Positions 59,875 to 64,000 of a stretch of 64,000 nucleotides of DNA are shown piece by piece (position 1 is the stretch's first letter; each line of letters starts with the position of its first letter). The position numbers and the translations under genes are program-made. The DNA is taken from positions 188,001 to 252,000 of the forward strand of contig JAQFVV010006739.1 of assembly GCA_028023455.1 (NCBI GenBank), in the 5' to 3' direction. The DNA comes from Epiperipatus broadwayi. Taxonomy: Eukaryota > Onychophora > Udeonychophora > Euonychophora > Peripatidae. Below the pieces are notes generated by a model. It was not told where the DNA came from. It saw nothing but the letters and a program-made list of their open reading frames with translations, and made no database searches.

Positions 59875-62220
59875 AAAAAAATTTAAAAAAAGAATGCTGA
59901 AAAAGAAGATAATGTAATTCCAGAACAAACAAGTTGTACTAGCCATGATGCTATTCCTGAAATGAATATCAAAAACAAAGAAGATGAAATTGATAAGAGA
60001 ATACACTAAAAGATAATAAATTATTGTGTCAACCACTTATAATAATTTTGATGAAATGCATAGATAATTTTGAATTATTATTAGACATACCAGAAAAATG
60101 GCCTAAGCCAGTATCAGGCAATATTAAAGGAAAGTCATTTAAACATGGCCCAACACAGAATAAAGAATATATTTTCGAAAAGAGACTGATCAATGTTTTT
60201 TTTAATGTTTATTATTATAAATCTTTAAATAATTATAAAAAGCAATTACTTAATTGGCTTTTACATTTGATATTAAAAAATAGTGTTTATTGTTCTTGTC
60301 ATGTGTTATTTTGATTTTTTAAAATGCATCAAGATTTGTTTATGGCTACAAAAACTGCCAAAAATTTAATAATGCATTGTGTTTTCATGAAAAAGACAAA
60401 ATAGATCATTAAGTGTTATATTCGATGATAAAAATTAATTTGGAAATTTAATTTAAACCAAACTATTGACAATTTGATGCAATCACTTATTAAAATTGAA
60501 CCAATAGTATGTGAAAGAAGTTTGTAACATATTGTAGATATTATTTTTAAGGAAATGGAATATGGCTTTAATTGGAAGTTCAAATAATGGGAATTTTCTT
60601 GGTTTTATTGAATTATTAAACAAATGTGATATAAGTTATTAAACCATATTAAAAAATTCAGAGGAGTAAACAAACAAGTGGTATATTATTCTTACATTGA
60701 TACAAAAATTTGTTTTTAAATATAATGTCTACTGAAATAATGAAAATATTATAAAAAGTGTGAAAGGTGCCAAATATTATAGTGTTCAAATGAATTGTAC
60801 ATTAGATGTATTTCATGTTGGAACAAACTTGTTATCTTAAGATATGTTAATATCAATTGCAATAAAAAAATTTAGAAAGAAAAAAATCATTTATTAGACT
60901 TTTAGAAGCACAAGATACAACTGTTAAGAATTATCAAGTTTATTAAATATTTTAAAATCATTCCACATAGATATTATGTATTGCAGAGAATGACCTTCTA
61001 ACAAAAGGGCTATCATGAAAGGATAATAAAAAGGTAAGTACAGGCAAGAATAAAAAAAACAAACTAAAATGCATCTTATAAACATCATTCAGCTCATAAT
61101 TTTAATTTATTTCATTATGATGCAGCAGCCAATACTATAGAATCAAAGAAATGTTATCTTGTTATACAAAGATTATTTAGACTCATCCAAATGTTGGACA
61201 GTATTATTAACATATATAAAATTAACATTAAAATTGTTAAGTACCACCAGATGGGAAGCATGAATCAATTCAATGAAAGCTTTATATTGTCTTGAATGAA
61301 ATTATTATTAACATATCATCTGATTATTCACTTATTTCTGAAGCAAAAAGTTATTAAAAAATATTGCAAAATTTCTTGTTATTTTGCTTTTAATATAGTG
61401 TAATATTTTAAGTGCAAAAAATAAACACTATACTATAGAATGAAAATATAATGCTAAAACCCAGTTTTTTACTTATTAAATCAGTACAAAATCTATCCCA
61501 AGACATAAGCAATAGTGAATTTGAAAAATCATTAAAAGATGCTAAAGAAATTGTTCAAGGTCTCGGTGGAAGGACGGTGCTTTCTACCAATCATATCCAT
61601 AAAAGAAAACTTTTCCAATGAGATAGGTATTGATAAAACTTTAGATGACTCTGTGGCAAATTACAAGATTTTTTGATTTTATCCCCTGATAGGCTGATTT
61701 ACCAAATAGATCAAAGATTTAAATCAGTTCCAGAAATTTTAGAAAATTATAAAATATTACATTATTTAATTGAAGAAAATTCAATTTCTGAACTCCTAGA
61801 AAAATATGTGGATAAATTTTATGAAAAATCTTTACACATTTTAAGGAAGACAAAGAATTTATGCAAGAAGTTTTTTTTAATAAGAAATATAATAGAAGAA
61901 ATTTTTTTTATTCAAAATTAAACCATTCAACCTGCTTAAATTTAAAACAGAAAATAATTATAATAAAATGTGTCCCAACAATGGCATTGCACTTGAAATT
62001 TATTTAACACTTCTGATAACAGTGGCCAGTGCAGAATGTGCATTTAGTAAATTATAAAAACATACTTTAGATCCACAATGTCACAAAAAAGATTTAATTC
62101 TTTAGCAATATTTATCTTGAAAAAATAGAGATGCTGAAATAACAAACTTTGAAGACATAATTGAAAAATTAACTATTCAAGGTTTAAGTTTTGACACTAA
62201 TAAAAAAACAAAAACATTTT
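59875..62220 (+). pseudogene. hAT transposase pseudogene (ZMYM1-like)
   Basis: The N-terminal region at 60085-60200 reads PEKWPKPVSGN, then KHGPTQNKEYIF and, further on, LLNWLLHL. This is the order of the TTF-type zinc-finger region (WP...GP.Q...F, then W+.YS and a C-rich segment) in ZMYM1-like hAT proteins. NSVYCSCHVLF at about 60280-60312 would be the Cys-rich part. A middle segment includes LGGRTVLSTNHIHKRKLF near 61560. The C-terminus at about 61997-62205 has LTLLITVASAECAFSKL, the hAT dimerisation motif (ASAER.FSKLK), followed by CHKKDLIL*QYLS and AEITNFEDIIEKL. The frames at 60024-60314 and 61673-61921 are parts of it. Many stops. Confidence 0.75.
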
Positions 62221-62374
62221 AGTTGTAGTTAATCATGTTGGGTAGCAATAAAAACTATAAAAAACTAATTTTTCAGTTATAACCTCATTAATTCATTATG
62301 TATTGTAGCAAATATTAGTTCTGCCTATTGAAAGTTAAAATAAATCTGTAAATTATTTATTTAATTTAATTACA

Positions 62375-62512
62375 AGAGAGTGTAAAAGACCCAGAAATAG
62401 ACTACACATGAGATGAATGGATGAAATAAAAAAGTGCAGGGGTGATATAGAGAAGAGAAGCTAAAGATCGAAGATGGATTGAACTTTGGAGAGACCTGAT
62501 GATGATGTTATA
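62375..62512 (+). mobile_element. RTE-like retrotransposon 3' end nested in the hAT copy
   Basis: AGAGAGTGTAAAAGACCCAG, GATGAATGGATGAAATAA and AAGATGGATTGAACTTTGG match the other RTE 3' ends, ending in GATGATGATG at 62499. It lies within the hAT, so it inserted later. Confidence 0.65.
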
Positions 62513-62633
62513 TATATATATCAAATTTTATTAATTCATGCTTAAATTTTTCCCAATAAAATTTTTAGAGGAAGCCCCCAAAAATTTCTTGCACCTGGGC
62601 CTACACATATAGATGATTGATCCTGTTCATGAT

Positions 62634-64000
62634 TTCAAATATCAGTACAAAAGCTTGAAACAAAATAATCATGAATACAGTAAATAACTGTTTTACATTT
62701 TCTAGTTATTATATATATGTGTGTAAATATAAATTGTGAATAAACAAAGGCTTTTTTACAAAAATAAAAAAAAACAATAACCATATAATAAAAATATTCC
62801 TCTCGCTGTTTCAAAATTCAGCAATGATTTGTATATAATGCAACAAACTGAAAATTTTATAATTAGTCTGATATACAATATAAGATACTATTCACTTAAA
62901 AAAATCACAGGAAAATCAATTATAGTAGAAAGGTGAAAAAGTAATTAGATTTAAACAAATGTATTGCTCATTAATATTTAATAGTAAAATGCAACATTAA
63001 TATTTGTTTCAAAAATGTGAAAAAGATATTCAATATTACTTATTTATAATCTTTAAAAAATAATGCAATAAAAGATTGGAAATACTTCATGTTATACTTT
63101 TCAATTTATAGACATAATTAATTTATTTGCTACTCATAAGTGATTTATTTTAGAATATCTTCTAGGTTTTTTTTTTTTAATTTTTTTTATATTATGTATA
63201 CATTTGTTGTAGAACTTAGAGAACATAATGTTTTTAAAACAATGGGATAAGTTCAATAAATAAAAAATAATTAAATGGCTTATTGCTCAGGAATTCATAA
63301 AAATTTTGAGTACGAGATATATCCCACAATCCACAGATCTTGAGTTCCAGAGTTGGCTTTGTGTATTATCCATGTATGATTTAGTGCAATGGTAGAGTCG
63401 CAAACTCTGGGGTCAAAACTATGGATCACAGCTTTCTCTATCACTTTTGATGAACTCTTTATGAACTTCCAAAAAATAAATGATTCAATCAATTTCTTTT
63501 AACATGCACTAAATGAAGATTCAGAACTTAAAATATAATATTCTTGGAATGCTCCATTATTTAGTCAACTTTAGTGCCAATTAATAAATTACCAATGTTT
63601 GCCTTAAAGTCTGTGATGATGGGATTGTAGTTGTAATTATATGTTGGACTATTTCCATCAACTAGAATTAATTGTTATATGTCTTTGGGAAAAAAATCAA
63701 ACTTCATTTAAACATTTTAAGAGTAGTAATTAATTTATAGAGTGCACAGAGCTTACGTAAATAGTCTGAACAGGCACTAGTCTGTATTCAATGGGCTTTA
63801 AAATTCGCAATAATCAAGCATATTTTGCCACATTCAAGAGCATACAGATCAGTGTATAATGTAACATTTTGAGGATATTATTCTCTTCTCTTCATCAAGT
63901 GCTATTAATCTAACTAATAATAGTATTTTCATAAAAAAATCAACCAGAGAATTTTAGATTTATGAAGAGCAATAATAGTCAATAGAAATTTTATATACAT
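62634..64000. other. mostly nothing recognised; possible old tRNA-like repeat at 63283-63430
   Basis: TAGTGCAATGGTAGAGT near 63381 resembles a pol III A-box and GGGGTCAAAACTATG resembles a degraded B-box, but no duplication or fold supports a call. The rest is AT-rich. Confidence 0.35.

Larger units (their letters stand above)
59204..62625 (+). mobile_element. 3.4-kb hAT transposon copy (ZMYM1-like transposase group)
   Basis: The left end begins CAGGGCCAGCC and the right end, read inwards, begins CAGGATCAATC (8 of 11 identical). CAGGGCC(A/G)GCC ends are common in hAT elements. The flanking 8-mers TTTATAAC (59196-59203) and TTCATGAT (62626-62633) agree at 5 positions, consistent with an old 8-bp duplication. 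A decayed transposase lies inside, and an RTE 3' fragment occupies 62375-62512 between the coding part and the right end. Confidence 0.65.

Noticed and set aside
59731-60036. 101-codon minus-strand ORF
   Set aside because: Antisense shadow over the 5' part of the hAT copy, with AT-filler composition.
1-64000. CRISPR arrays, bacterial promoters, ribosome binding sites and terminators
   Set aside because: The sequence is eukaryotic in character; direct repeats found are tandem satellites or transposon units without spacer-repeat structure.

Overview
The window looks like an intergenic or intronic stretch of a strongly AT-rich animal genome, most likely an invertebrate. I find no intact protein-coding gene, no operon-like layout and no bacterial signals. 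Everything recognisable is mobile DNA: decayed non-LTR retrotransposons (RTE-like, CR1/jockey-like, L1/Tx1-like), a Penelope-like element (PLE) with a GIY-YIG endonuclease, hAT transposons and hAT-derived MITEs, tRNA-like SINE material, and many palindromic repeats. The taxon cannot be fixed from sequence alone. PLEs with GIY-YIG, RTE elements and tRNA-like SINEs together fit flatworms, molluscs, chelicerates or cnidarians.

Layout: 0-3 kb is AT-rich filler with a MITE. An RTE tail lies at 3.5 kb and a 337-bp inverted tandem array at 4.5-5.9 kb. A CR1/jockey-like reverse transcriptase remnant (minus) lies at 6.1-7.5 kb, and an L1-like endonuclease remnant at 7.9-10.6 kb is split by a palindromic element. 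A second RTE copy is at 10.9-11.6 kb and a 659-bp palindromic insertion at 11.75-12.4 kb. From 12.4 to 18.3 kb I see little. Palindromes, a MITE and a ribozyme-bearing SINE-like family occupy 18.3-27.1 kb. From 27 to 33 kb there are only minor repeats and a hAT remnant. Palindromic insertions and a tRNA-derived SINE lie at 33-35.5 kb. A third RTE copy at 38.7-40.3 kb carries a 755-bp nested palindrome. The longest RTE copy is at 42.3-45.2 kb, the PLE (minus) at 45.6-47.2 kb, and a compact ribozyme element at 47.95-48.25 kb. More palindromes lie at 52.1 and 57.6 kb, and a 3.4-kb hAT copy at 59.2-62.6 kb.

The most interesting theme is a set of short non-coding insertions that share three properties. 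They carry hammerhead-ribozyme-like cores (CUGANGA, stem II, GAAA, very short stem III). Many are built as head-to-head inverted dimers. Several are bounded by 9-16-bp target-site duplications readable in the sequence (4.65, 11.75, 20.67, 39.1, 47.95 and 52.1 kb; one further palindrome at 33.9 kb shows the same duplication but no clear ribozyme). At least four unrelated ribozyme sequence families show this architecture. Hammerhead motifs in PLE terminal repeats, in schistosome SINE-like repeats and in retrozymes are established. The repeated inverted-dimer outcome, and the idea that a local PLE supplied the enzyme, are my inference.
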